From Gordionus sp. m RMFG-2023 (Eukaryota > Nematomorpha > Gordioida > Chordodea > Parachordodidae), in assembly GCF_954871325.1 (NCBI RefSeq), contig NC_088776.1, positions 13,454,052 through 13,518,051 of the forward strand: a stretch of DNA of 64,000 bases. Reading direction: 5' to 3'. Positions 13,001-28,000 of the stretch are shown in pieces. Made by a program: the position numbers and the translations under genes. The notes below the pieces were generated by a model, which saw only the letters and a program-made list of their open reading frames with translations, did not search any database and was not told the origin of the DNA. Positions within the stretch are counted from its first letter, which is position 1. The number at the start of each line of letters is the position of its first letter.

Positions 13001-16000
13001 ATTTGGTTGATACCAAATTAAAATTTGATTGTGGAATTAATCTAGTTGAAGTTTTTTAAAATCATATTATAAAATAATTGATTATTTTATTGAAAGTTTT
13101 TTAGAAAGATTTACTGACGATGGATATAACCTTGTCTCTTCTTAATTATTTTATTGCAAATAAATGAATTCAATGCGTCCTTATTTAACCTTAATATTCA
13201 AACATTATATCATGAAATGAATATCGCATAGGGATTATGAGATGCCAAAGTAGAGATAGATATGATATTAAAAATATTATTGATATCATTGGGAACAGCT
13301 TCCTGTGAGGCCTCATTCTCTACACAAGGTTTTATCTATCATTAAGGAATTGATGAAAGATAAACGAAAACAAAATTTAGTTCTTATGGCTTATGAAAAA
13401 AAATAACCCAAAATTTAGCTTTTAATTTATTCATGTTGAAATTTAAAAATAAAAATTATCGTATTATATATTAGGCCTGTTCAAAAACGAATTCGAATCG
13501 AATAATAAAATCTACTATTTGTATTCGATTCGAATATTTCTAATAATTCTAATTAATTTGTTTAATAAAATAAATCATATTCAAATATATTGACAAATTT
13601 TTTTATTACAAATTTGATTTTAAACAGAAAAAATTATAATAATATGTAATCAATAATCTGATAATAAATAATATATAATCAAGTTATAAACAAAATTAAA
13701 ATATATATTATTAATTTAATTTATTAAGCCAATTTTTAAGGCAAAGAGTTTTTCTTATATTTTCTTCCTTATATGACATGCGGTTTTTTGAATAAATTAG
13801 TTCCAACTGAGAAAAGCCTTTCACAAGCAGTTGATGTTCCTCGTATAGATACATAATCCCATCCGATATGCATTTGCCTTCCACCACATTAACGGGTCAG
13901 TATCACTCTTTACTCTTGGTTCACTCAGATAAAAATCTATTTCACACAGTTGAATATTATTTTGTTTAAAAACAATGTCTAGCCTGTTTTGTTGAATTTT
14001 TTCATTATTTGTTTGACAGTTATAATTATGAGCTTATAAAATAAAATCATATTTAAATGGGGGTAAATTAAATACCTGTATATCTATTGTAAATCTCTTT
14101 AAATTTGTCCATTAACTTGGATTCAACAGATATTGATTTAAAATATTCTACTTTAAGCCTGGGATCTAATATTGTGGTTATTATTGCATCATCGGCAGTT
14201 AAATTATAATAGCCCAACAATTTATCACATGCTACTTTGAAACTATTGTTAAAGGATTTATGGAAACCAGGTTTTTCATTTTTTAGATGTTCAAGAATTA
14301 AAATATAATAAGGTATAACCAAATTATAAGTAGGATAATTCTCCCCACATACCATATTTGTAGTTTCATATAAAGGCAATAGTATAGCTTTAATTTTTAT
14401 AAGATCCTCCCATTCTTCCTATATGTTATCAAAGTATTATATTATTATCTAATTATAAATTTTAGTTTACCTCTGATATTTGTTTTTCTTGAAGAATTTT
14501 AATGTTGTTATTACTTCATTAACTAATTTTGTTATAGCAGGCTTTAACAATAAGCCCCTTTCAATCATTTGATAAGTGCTATTCCACCTTATTTCACAAT
14601 CCAATTTTGGTTTTAAAAAATTTAGGGGAGGATGTAGGGAACTACATATATTTTTTAATAAATTTAATTTTTGAGGGGAATTACGAATCATTCTAATAAT
14701 GTTTCTTAGTTTTAGAATTGAAAGGTCTAAAATTTTTAAAATTTCTTTGGATATTAATACATGGGCAAAGCATCGGATGTGCCCTATTTTTATTAAGGGA
14801 TATTTTAAAGAAAATGTATCAATAAATGTTTTATTATTAGTTGCATTATCTAAAGTTATATAAAAAAATTTTATTCTCTAAATTATAATTTTTAATTATT
14901 TTGACAAAGACTTAAAATATATTTTCACCTGAATGTGTTTCATTTATTGGACTGACATCAAAAATTATGTTATTTATTTTAAAATTATCATCAATAAAAT
15001 GGGCTGTTAGGCCTAAAAAAGGAACCTGTGTTGGGCTAGTCCAAATGTCAGATGAAAAATTAATCTGGCTTTTATTTTTAGATATTATTTCCTTTACCAA
15101 TTGTTCTTTTTCTGCAAATGTATTATACATGTGCAATTTAAGAGTATTGGAGCATATTGATTTTACAGAACAATCAAGATCACTTATAAAATTTTTAAAA
15201 TCATTAGAATTAATAATTTAAAAGGAATATTATGATTTATAAATAATTTTAATAAATTATCCTTAAAATTAATTTTTTTTGAAGAATTTGGTGTAGACTT
15301 TCAAAAAATGTCAATTTTATTATTTTTTTTACTAAGGTGTGAAATAATGATTAATAAGAGATGTTGTTTTGCCTTTACATTTTATAATACTCTTGCAATG
15401 ATTGCAAGCAGCCTTTTCACTATATTTAAGGATTTGATATTGATCCCATATGATTGCTCTCTTTTGTGAGGAAATTTTATCATCTTCAACATCAAGCATA
15501 AATTCATCAGAAGCATTCTCCTCTAACATAATTAGGCTAGCTAACAATAATTATTGTAGAAATGTAATATATTTTTATGTACCTCTGGTTTGTGTAATTT
15601 TTAATATAATTTATTATGAGATTCAAAAAATAAACTTTTCGTGAGATTCAAAAAATGTGGCAAATAAAAATTTAAATTTTCACTTCAGAAATTTTTAAAT
15701 TTGTGCTAGAATTTTTATAAACACAAACACATCACCTGTCCGATTGGCAGGTCAACAAATAGAAATGACAAATGTTAGATTTATTAAACAATTTATTAAA
15801 TATTACGAATAATTCGTTTTATTCGAATCGAATAAATGATTATTCGTATTAGTAATTATTGGCCTATTATATATATTAGTGATCTCTTTCGGGCTAATTT
15901 CTCAAGCCCGGCCCGAAATTTATTTTTTTAAATTTGTCCCTGGTTCGATCCCAAACGAAATTTTGTCCCAAAGCCCGACCAAAAATAAAAATTATTTGTC

Positions 16001-19000
16001 GGCCCGACCCGGCCCCAATTTATTTAAATACAGAAAAATTTAATTTTTAATAAGAAATATGCAACCTTGTTTCTTGCAAGAATTTTAAATATCTCAATCA
16101 TGTAATGATGTCATATTTAAAAATTTAAGCCCGGCTCGAAATTTTCTAAAAAAATATTAGGCCCCGCTCAAACCATAATTATTTTTAAAAAATAGACACG
16201 GCCCGGGTATAGGTCGGGCCGTGATTTGCAGATTTCTAATATATATTATAGTTATTTTGTAAATTGAAAATTATTTGCATCTAAAAATTTAAATTTTTCT
16301 GAGTGTCTGACTATTTGTTTTTACTTCAAAAAAATTACCCCCCCCCCCCTTCTTATTGAAAATTCCCGGCTACAGGCCTGCCTCCCTGATATCAAGTGAA
16401 AGAGATAATCACTGATTAAACATATATAGAGTTAATAAATAAACTAAAACCCTTAAATCTAATTTAAAAACTAAAAATAATGATAAAACATTACACATTT
16501 ATATCTATTTATTTGAATTTCAACAGAGAATTTACAAAGGACGAATCATCCCACAACGAAAAAATGATCCAAGAAAATAGTAAAAAATTATATCGTTAGT
16601 ATGAACTCTATATGAAAACTATTTTACACTTTAAGAAACATGTTACACGCCAACGTTCACGGATTACAAAGAAGAGTATAATAATATCTATTCATTTCGA
16701 AATGTATACCTATGTGCATACCTTATTTCTTAAAAAAACTACATTCCATTTATTATTGCCAAATTTTGTAATGTATATATTGATAAATAGCTCCCTACAT
16801 ACAGATGGTGTTCAGGAGATGTCCTTAAATATAAATAATCTTCCCCCATCTAAAAGATCTTCAGCCATATGCGAGATCCATCCAACCTACAATAGATACC
16901 ACCATGAGCTGAACTATTCTTGCCGTGACTCTGAACCGATGGATCTAGCGAAATCTAGCCTTTTAGATGAGCAGAACCTCTCTTTATATCATGAAACCGT
17001 TCCGAATCAAGTTATTCCTACCCCTAATGAGTCTCAACTTCTGGACATTTCGGTGATAATGGAGGAAAATGTGATTAATCATCCCACCAAAACCTCCCAG
17101 TCGAAAATGCCGAAAACGGTTGATATCTCGGTAGACATGAGCCTCTGTAGCAGTCCCGATGAAATTCGTGATGGTGTCCATGATTTGAAACCTATAAATA
17201 TTAAGGAAAGCGATCCTAACGATGATATAAATAATAAAAAGTTAACCTCCAACCTTCCGATTCAATCGATAGATATGTCCCTCGTCGAAATCTCTATATT
17301 AGGAATCAAATCTTCAGATAAAACAGATGATAGTAGTTATAATATCAAAGAAGGGGTTTCTAATAACGACATTGTCTTGGATGCCTCTTTATTTGCTAAC
17401 GAACCTATTTGCATTTCAGGTTTAATACTGCAGAGTTGTTAAAGTAGCGCACTATTATGGCTCACTACTTCTTTTAGTAGTGGTACCTAATAACTTAAAA
17501 AAAATAAATAAAAATAGCAGTAGCGCGCTTCATTTAAGAAAAGTAGACAGGTGCTACTTAGCTACTTTAAAATTATATATATATATATATACTAAATTTT
17601 ATTTATAATTTAATAATTAATTTTAATATTATAATCTTTAAATATAATTTTGAAATTTATATTTCAAAATCTGCTCTCTAAATTATAAATCTAATACTAC
17701 ATAATTTAAAATATAAAATGCAGTCAATCAATAGAGATAGACATGGGAAATTTTTTTAAGACAGATGATATCCACGTAATTTTGCTAGAAAATGATATTC
17801 TAAAATTACCTTTCCCCTCAAATTTAGATGCATGAAATAGCGAAGGACTTTTTTTAAATATGTTATTTATGGTTTTAATAAAATGATTGTCTATTTTTTA
17901 AAATTGCCACGCCTAAATTTCTGAGAGATTGGAAAATTTCTCAATAATTTTGGTGTAGTAAAAGAGGTTAAATTGATCAAATTTAATTTAAACTAAATTG
18001 ATTAGTCATATAACATTAGGACCAGGTGTTTCTCAAATATTAGCATAAAGTGGTAATTTTTACAATTGATGCAGTTCAGCCAATTTCCTATTTATCAATC
18101 TGATTACATTATCACTTGTTAAAAATATCCAGCAGAAGTGATGAAAAGAATTTTGGATAATTTTCAAGAAATGAAAGAGTTTTTAATATTAGATCTATTT
18201 GAGATCTCTTACATCTTCACAAATACAGAGAGTTGGGGCTATATTTGTGTAATGACTAAATATCAACTAATTCGGATCAATCTCCAGGCCCTTGCCGGAG
18301 AAAATCCGTGAACATTAAGGTTTTTTAATTTATATTAGTTTCTTCCAAATTTGATTGCTATCTTTTTAAGAAAAACCCCCAAGCCAAAGTGATAGTTTTC
18401 GGCTAAAAACGTGGTTTAGCTTATTTTATTGGTTTAAACGGCTTACTAATCTAATTGGACACACTTGGAAATGCTAATATAGAGATTATTTTATTATTAA
18501 AAGGCAGTAAAATAAATTTACATTTTTTAGTCATATTTCTATCAATATTTTTATATGCTTGAATTTGAAATGTTAATTTTATGGACATAGATGATATATA
18601 AAAAATATAATAAATTTTTTTTATATAAAGTAACGTAAAAAGGAGCGAAAACTGCTTTTTAAAAAAGGTAGCTAATCGCACGCTACTTTTTTGAAAAATA
18701 GGTATAGCGCGCTATTTTCAAAAATAGCTTTTAACAACATTGAATATTTGTGTATAAACTTATAAAAAAATGATTGATTACATTTAATTAGGTAAATGAG
18801 GGGATAGAATTTATAAGATACGGTTTTAATAACTCAAACAAACCTGAAAATTTATCATAAAAGGACAATATAAAAAAGCTATTTATTTTTAAAATTCCAA
18901 TTTTACATATTATTTATTTGACTCTTTTTATGTTAATCCTTCTATACCTTAAAACAATCAGCATTATAAAAAATAAAATATATTAATACACAATGCTGTT

Positions 19001-22000
19001 AACATTTCTCAAGAAACTATAAATTCTTATATGGTTGCTGATTTGCGGTCTTATTAGGATCTACGAAACCCAGCTTGTTTCGGTCCTTTAAGATTTTTTG
19101 CATAAGTTTCCCAGCTCTTATTTAAATGTTTTGTCTGGCCCATCTGAGATTTTTTTAAAATTGCATTCTCCGCCCTTTCGTAAAATTTATGAAAAGCTAG
19201 GTTCAGCCTGGCCTTTAAAAATTTTAAAAAAATCCGGCCCAGGCCTTTATTTGTAATTGTATCTTAACAAAAAATAACTTATTTTAATTTTTTTTATGAA
19301 TTTACTCATATTTATAGATTTTGTATTTTAGTTTAACAGCTCTTAAAATACAAAGAATATTGTAATTTATTAAAATATTAGTTTGAAATTCAGAAAAAAA
19401 ATATATTTAAATTTTAATGCCAGAACTGGTTCATTAAAATTTTACAAATCAGATAATTTCGAGGTGGTCCTACCCGCCCGTTAAATTTTTCCCCGGTCTG
19501 GCTGAGAATCCGGGCTTTGCAGATATCTAAAAATAATTATTTTTTCCATTCGTAAAAAATCTCGAAAAGACAGTGAAAAAACAAGAAGATAATTAAATTT
19601 ATAAAATTGATTTCAATTTTAATTTGATAAACTCAAGTTGAAAAAAATGAGCGAGTTATAAAATGATTGGGGTTTTTTCCAGTTAAGAATAATTTTATCT
19701 GACTCAATTCCTTTTTTAAAGATTGAATTTAAGATCTTTCCAATTAGTAAAACCACCTCTTAGCATATGTGAAAGAGAACAAAACCAATGATTTTCCCTT
19801 ATCCCTATTTTATTTTCATTTATATCGAGATCTTCTTCACTCGATCCTAACCTGGATAAAATATCAGGCAAGCAATTTTCTTTACCTCTACGTATCTAAA
19901 TTCCACATTAAAACTTCCCACTAATAACAACCAACGTTGTAATCGTGCAGATAACATTAATTCTCGATTATCTTTTTTAAATAAATGAATTAATTATTTA
20001 TGATTGGTATCAGAGTTGTTAAAGTATCTAGATATAAAAATGTGGTATCTGTATCTAGATAAATTTTTAATTTAAGTATCTGTATCTAGATTTTATTTTA
20101 GACGTATCCGTATCTATTTTAGATACTTTTTAAGATACATTTATTTAACGCTTTTTTATATTATAAATAAAAATACTTAAATGCAAAATTTATTTTATTT
20201 CAAATGAGCATATAATTTAAATATATATATTAAAAAATATTAAGACTACTATAATAAAAAATTATATATATAAAATATTAAAACTTTTTATATATAAAAA
20301 TATATATATGTATATATTCATTAAATATTATATGTGAGTTTATCAACAAACCAGGCAATACTTGATATAACAATGCAACTCAAGGAATCGGAATTGATTA
20401 ATTTTATTTTATTATACTAATTTAAAAAATTTTTTTTATATTAATATTAATAATGATGAAGAGGAAGGAGTAATAATCAATGAAGCATCAACAAGTTGAT
20501 ACATTGTTTATGGCCTATTTATAGAGAATATTTTAAAATAATATCTCAAAATAAAGAAAACAGATCTCTGATAGTAAAATGTTTACCATGTCTATATCTA
20601 CAAAAGAATACGAAAATTCCAGTTACCATTACCTCAACTTGCAATATTGTAAAATATTTAAGGGTATATACTAAATAAATGTTTACAATTGCAATTTAAA
20701 TTTTAAGAGAAAAACCAGACACTGTTAATGAAAAAAACAATTAATACAAAGAATAGTTGATGAATTGTCAAGGTCTTCAACTGATTGCAAACAACTAACC
20801 TGTGAAAAAAACAAATAATTTAATATCCGATTTTTTTAATAGTTAATAATAATTTCAATTTTAATACTCAACAAATTTTAAATAATTTTTTCGAAAATGA
20901 ATGTCGAGACTTTATTTTTAAAGAATGTCCTAATATAAAATTGTTATTCATAAAATATAACACCACAATCCCTTCAAGCACCCTGGAAGAAAGACTTTTT
21001 AGTTTAGCTAAAAATGTCTTTACAGATAAACGAGGATGCCAAATTTTGAAAATATTTTATTACTGCAATCTAATAATTATTTTAATCATTTAATCATATA
21101 TTATATTAAAATCTAAAAATCATTATTTTACTTATATTTTGATAAATGTGATATCTAGTCAATAAGTTTTTAGCTCATTTCATACATTTACATAATAGAA
21201 TCCTAATTAAGGTTTATGCAAAGCTTATATAAGAGTATTAAAAAATGTATCAATATCTAGATACATTTTAAAAATGGTATCTATATCAAGATAACTTTTT
21301 AGACGATGTATCTGGAACTAGATCAGTTTTTAGACGATGTATCTTTATCTAGATCTATTTAAAAAGTATCTTTTAACAATTCTGATTGGTATAAATTACA
21401 AATTTTTTTTCTATTTATTTATGACATTTGGTTAACCCTTTAACGTCTCATGATTTGTTTTGACATCATATAATATAATTATATTTTATAAAAGCCTATA
21501 GATTTAATTTAACATCATATGATATAAATATAATAAAAATACTTTCGCATATTCTTAAAATTAATAACGTATATTTTTTTATTTTTAAATTTGAACCAAT
21601 TATATTTTCATAATTTTTTTTTTCCATTTTATTGAATTTTACGATTTTATAAAGACAATAAAACATATTCTGTGGAAAATATATATTATTCCTAAAATTC
21701 TTATTAATCATTAAAGGTAAGCGTATAATATTATAATCAATTATTTTATTAAAAATTATGCTCTTTTTTATATCAACTCAAAGTTCATGATGCCAAAATA
21801 AGTCAATGGGATTTTAGAATACAACTTTTAAATATTTTTTTTCGTTTTATATTTATAATGGTTTTCTATAGTTATATTAAATTTTACCATAAAATGTATT
21901 CTAAATCCAATCAGACCATACATTTTTGAATTTGGCGTTCATAAGACCTATATCTTCTGACTTATATTATAATTTTACATTTATTATATTTTTTAAAATG

Positions 22001-25000
22001 ATTCTATATAATTTATAGATGCCAAATAATTTATTAATAGTGGAGGGATATATTTCGGAAGCTGATATCGATGAATCAGATCATAAGGAATTTAATTTGC
22101 ATACTCTCTACAATGATTCCCCTTCAATTTCATCAACTCCAATATCTAATAATCTTCAAATCGAGATAGAGGATAGAGAAATTAATGATAACATTATCAT
22201 TCAAAATAATATGAAATGGAGAGTAGGTTATATACATCAATTGGACACAAATTATGCTAATAAATTTTCCACTTCAACCAATATATTAACTCCGTATCAA
22301 TACTTCAAATTATTTATTTCAAATAATATACTAAATAATATATGTGAACAAAGTAATTTATACAGTTTTCAGCAAATAAATCGATCGCTAAATCTAGATA
22401 TAAATGAATTAGAACAATTTATAGGTATATATCTTTTTTCTTCTTTGGTCAAAGTTCCTTCATATAGACAGTATTGGTCTGCAGAATTAACGTTCCCTCA
22501 GGTTCCGGAAACTATGTCTCGAACCAGGTTCCAAATATTGCGAAATTATTTCATTTTAATGATAATTCTCAACTTATCCCAAGAAATCAGGATGGATATG
22601 ATAAATGTTTTAAAATAGGCCATTTATTAAAGAGATTCAAAATAATATGCAAAAATTAGAGATGGAGGAAAGAGTATGTGTTGATGAATTAATCATCCCG
22701 TTCAAAGGGCGGAGTTCTTTAAAACATTATATAAAATCGAAGCCTCACAAATGGGGTATCAAAATTTTTGCATTAGCTGGATCCTCCGGTATTGTATATG
22801 ATTTTAAGATTTATGCGGGAAAGCAAACTAATCCAACACCCTCAGAATTAGGGATAAGTGGTGATATAGTCCTCCAATTGGCTAAAAATATCCCGAAATT
22901 TCAAAATCATAAACTCTTTTGCGATAATTATTTTTCTTCAATAGCATTGGCTAAAAAATTAAAAGAAAAAGGTATATTTATGGTAGGGACTATTAGAAGT
23001 AATCGTTTGAAAGATTGCCAGTTAAAATGCGACAAAGACTTAAAAAAAGAAGGTTGTGGGAGCTATGTATATAAAGTTGATAAAAATGAAAATATAATAA
23101 TTGTCAAATGGTATGACAATAAATTTGTGCACATCATCTCAACATTTGTCGGTGTTCATCCGGTAGTAAATGTAAAAAGATGGTCACTGAGTAACAAAGA
23201 ATGTATTGAAGTTCCAAGACCAAATGTATTAAAAATATATAATGAAGGTATGTGAGGAGTCGATTTACACAATATGCTTGTTGAATGCTATAGAGTAGAT
23301 ATCAAAGGAAAAAGATTCTACTTAAGAATTATTTTTCATCTCATAGATATGTGTGTAGTAAATTCATGGCTTTTGTATAAACGGCAAATATGCCATGAAA
23401 AGGAGAATAAAATCATAAAACTTATACAATTTAAAACACATATTGTTAAAGCATTGTTTTCGGCAGGAAAAACTAGTAAAAGAAAATCAGGGAGGCCTTT
23501 AAAAACCGATTAAAAAAAATTTCTTCTATAATGGCTCCTATATCTGATATCAGATATGATAACATAGGTCATTGGCCAGATTCCTGCAAAACTAGGCAAA
23601 GGTGCAAGTTATGCATAAATGCATACTCAAGAACAAAATGTGGAAAATGTAATATATATATTTATGTTTTAATCAATTTAGAAATTGTTTTCGACATATT
23701 AATAAATAAATATTTTTATTTTTTTATTACACAAAAGCCTGATGATTTGATTTGGCATCATCATTTTTTTTAACTGTATATTTAAAAATAAAAGTTGAAA
23801 TAAATATTAGGCATCTATGAAGTGTATAAATGAATAATTTATAAAAAAAATTTTTTTTTTAATTAATAAAAAGTTGGGCGTCAAAGGGTTAAACCAAAAA
23901 TAACCGCAATATCGCGTTTCCACTTCTCGAAACACTCTAGAATAAAATATAATTGGTCTTTCCAAACCATGAATTAAATGTAATAATGCACCTCCAACAC
24001 CTTTGTTCGACCCATCAGCAGCCAATATTATTTCTAAATCATTGTTAAAACACACCAAAATAGGTTGTTCCCCAATTTTCTGTTTTAACATTTCAAATGC
24101 AATTTGTTGTTCACTGGCCCATTCACTTTCTCTCTTTTTTGCAATAATTTATATAAAGGTACTGCAATCCTTGCAAAATCATCCAAAATCTATGATAATA
24201 ATTTATTATACCCAAAAATGATTGAACATCCACTTTATTTGTTGGCGGCTTCATATTAGATATATTTTTCAAATTTTTATCCAGAGGTTTCACATCCATT
24301 CCATTAATGAGATGACTAAAATAGATAGCTTCTGTTACCCCAAGAACACTCTTTTCTTTGCTGGCAGACCTTTATCACAAATTCTTTTGAAAACTTCTTC
24401 CAAACGTTGATTATGTGGCTCCGGTGTTACACCCATAATCAACACATCATCCATATAATAAAAAACTCATAAGCCCTGGAAAACTGATGCCATACTACAC
24501 TGATTCACTTAATCAAACAAAAAGTAAATAATCCTTTAGGAGTCGTTATAGTAAAAACAATTTACTTATTTCTTCCTTTAAAGATTACTGTAAATATACA
24601 GAAGTAAAATAAACTTTGAAAAATATTTTGCACCTTTTAAATTGGCCAAAATTTCCTTGATTCTAGGCTATCAATATTTTACTTCCACAACCTCTGGATT
24701 TAAAGTTACGGAAGTCAGCATACAGCCTCATCCATTTGATTTTTTTTATTGGAACCAATGGAGTGGCCCATTCGATATATTCAATCGGAATAATAATCCC
24801 ATCATTCACCTATTTGTCTATTTCATAATCTATTTTTTTTCTCCATTCAAAAGGAACTCATCGACATGCGAAACTGAGTGAAAAACCTTCTTTAAGTTTT
24901 ACGTCTCATTTAGACGTCGTAACTTTTCTTCAAAATTATGCCATATTTTTTAACTAAAATAGGTATATAGCATTATTAACTTTATTTAATTCACTAATTT

Positions 25001-28000
25001 CAAAATTTATCATTTGATCTTTATTAATTTCACTATTGATCTTAGAGCTACTCGACTCTATCATTAATTTTTCGGGATATTCAAGAATATGATTATTAAC
25101 GACAAACCTTTTCTTCGTTCAATAAATTAAACATTTCTCTTTCTCGAATTTTATTTCGGAAGCTATCCGCAATTATTTTTCTTTCAGTATTATCAGCAGC
25201 CAATTCGCTATCAATGATAAAAAAAATCCCAATAATTATTACTAAGTCCGATTTTAGTAATCCAATCCCACCCCATAATAGTTTCTACATTTTTCTACTA
25301 TCCATAAATCCAAACTTATGGTAGTATCATAAAAATAGCATTCCATCTGGTTTAACCCAAAACTTTAATATCAGAAATCAAATTGTTTCACACACATATT
25401 TTCTTTTTCAAAAATGCCATTCGGCTAATTATAAAAAATTTCCCTAGACTTTATAGAAATGCTAGCACCCGTATCAAATAACTTATCAATGTACATATGA
25501 TCAATCCTCCATTAAATCCGAGGACACGAACATTGTTCATTCAATTTTTCAGTCATTATAAAATTTCATATGTTTTAATCGGCTGATTAATATATTTTCT
25601 CTCTGAAATATCAATTTCATTAGAATCTAAATTCGTGCATAAATTCAACTCGGGATTTAGAGGATATTTAACAATATTGATATATTTTTTACAATACCCC
25701 TGGGATATGCTTCCCATTTAAAATTATTATAACACCTTTTATTCGGATTATAATAATTTAACATTTTTCATGTTATCACCGTGATAATTTTATCATAATC
25801 ACTCCCTTTATGGGATTTATATTTCATTTTACCATTTACAACAAGATTTTTTTAACACATTGCATTTATTAAAAAGAATTTTATTACGATATCTCGGTTT
25901 TCGACCTTTACATGATTACATCGACAATCATAAAGTCAGTTTTTATTATTTGACATTTTGGCACAATTCATGGCCACATGTCCTGATTTTTTACACTTAA
26001 AACACAAACGCGAATCATCATAATCTGATTGTAACGCTTCGAATTTATTCATGTTAATACCAGAAATTTTTCTCACATAAGAATTTCCTAATACTGATTT
26101 TCTCAACGGAAAACCCACACAAAAATTTTGCTGCTTTAACATACAGGTTTCAGCCTTGTATCCCTTATAACCAACGGTTAGATATAACATTATCCAAATT
26201 TTCTGTCCCTTGATAAACCATTTTTTTCATTCGGACCATTTTTGCCACATAACTGATTTAACTGATTATTATTCACATTAATCAATTTACATACATTCTA
26301 GTATATAACCTTGATTACATCTTTCATTTCTTTTAATTCCTGGATGATTACCACCGATCTCTCCACACATTCCGGACAATCACAGATTATCCTTTAAATT
26401 TTTAACCACTTCTGGTTCATCATTCTTGATTTCATTTAAAACTACTTTTATAACTTTTCAAGTCCAATATTCTTTTCAAATAATTATCTGATGCCACAGC
26501 ATTTTTCTTCAATTCACTCGATACCTTTGTCAATATATAGGTATTATAATTTCTTTTACATTTATTTATCAAATTTTTTAACACTATGAATACTAAATAT
26601 ATCACTAAAAATAACAATATCGTAAATAAATGACCAATTAAATCAAACCCATTAAGCTCTTTATTAAAAAATGAATAATTTCCTGCAAAATAAGATGATT
26701 GTATGCTAAAGAAAAATTTGTAGTAGAATATTAGTAGGTTATATTTTCCGTCAAGATTGTAGTTTAGTTGTAAAAATTTTAAAAAAACAGAAAAGGTATG
26801 TTTTTTTCCATTAATTTTTTCCTGAAAAACTGTTTTTTAAAAAACATTTTCTTTAAAGATATCAGTTCGATTTGAATGGCACATAAACAGGTTAGCATTC
26901 TTTTAAATTCAATATATCCCTATACAAAAAACTTTTAAAGGTGCCACGTATACTGAAACTCGAGCTATTCTTCCCTTGCAAAATAGCAATAATGATAAAA
27001 CCGAGATTGAAGACGAGGAAAAAGATTTGGTCCCCAAATTAAAATCCATTCTCAAAACTAGGATAACGAACGAAAAAGTTAAAAATAATATATAGTATTT
27101 TCTTTCCCCTGGTCAAATTTAGTATCCCAATCTCTAAGTTTTAGTGGATAAAAATAAAAAATTTTTTTTAGATTTATGAAGAAGTAATGATCATTTTTGG
27201 GTATTAGGTCACCTGTAGCGGTGAAAACGGAAAATATAAGTAGATGTAAATACCTACCGACATCGTGAGTATTGGTGTCAGTGTATCTTTCTCAAATCAA
27301 TATATAAAGGAACACGCGCAATTCTTTATATATGAAACGGCATCGATTATCACCGTTTTAAGAATCGCACTATCCTATTCCATTATATTATATATAATCT
27401 TTTCTATCTATTTGAAATTGAGACGAGAAAAAATATTAAGTGAGAGGCAAGAAGGGATTTTCCACCCCCACAATTGTAAAATCTTCAACTGTACATTCTC
27501 ACAATTCCAAAAGAAATAAGAAATCAAGCGTACTTTAAGAATTTTTAAAAAAATATATTTCTTTCCCAAAGGTGTCATTTTAAAAAAAAGATAATTTGTT
27601 AAATATAAAATAAGATGGTCAATAAAAAAAAATCGTAGAATCGGATGGTATCAACGTTTATAAAGATGTTTAGGAATCGATATTCTAAATTTTATTTTGA
27701 AACACCAATTATAACCCTATTTTTGATACAGATTCTGTTTGAAAATTATTAGTTGTAACGCTTTTCAATTACGCTGATTGCCGCAATAGTTTCAACTAAT
27801 GACTACTTTTCCACGATCACTTTAAAATTGCCTAAATAATTTTTATTTGAAATTTTTTAAAATAAATATGGTTTCTTTTGTAACCTTTTTTTAAACCTCA
27901 GATTATTTTTTGATAAAATATGGGGGCTTTTTTTAAATAAAACGTTTTTTAAAAATAATATAAAAATGATTATAAATGATTCTGTCTAAAAAAGTTCTTC

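Larger units (their letters stand above)
19560..26700 (-). mobile_element. Ty3/gypsy LTR retrotransposon fossil, interrupted by hAT and piggyBac
   Basis: A decayed element on the minus strand in KNL1 intron 3. From its 5' side (right) the recognisable parts are a gag zinc knuckle (CFKCKKSGHVAMNC, 25936-26190), an aspartic protease (DTGAS, near 25460), reverse transcriptase (YMDDVL, near 24440) and RNase H (23893-24091, continuing at about 19850-20002 beyond two inserted DNA transposons). No integrase or LTR pair was recognised, so the outer limits are approximate. It is clearly broken many times and is older than the two insertions it carries. Confidence 0.8.

Noticed and set aside
15948-15958. 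A perfect tRNA B-box-like word (GGTTCGATCCC)
   Set aside because: It lies inside the GGCCCG-ended MITE and has no A box, acceptor stem or anticodon arm around it.
16984-17181. Minus-strand 65-codon ORF
   Set aside because: It is the shadow of KNL1 exon 3 on the other strand.
24003-24881. Plus-strand ORFs of 62-79 codons
   Set aside because: They are antisense to the RT and RNase H parts of the Ty3/gypsy fossil.
27265-27519. 84-codon frame in KNL1 intron 4 as an extra exon or a membrane protein
   Set aside because: It begins with GTG, not ATG, and including it is unnecessary because exons 4 and 5 already join in phase. Composition is only slightly raised.
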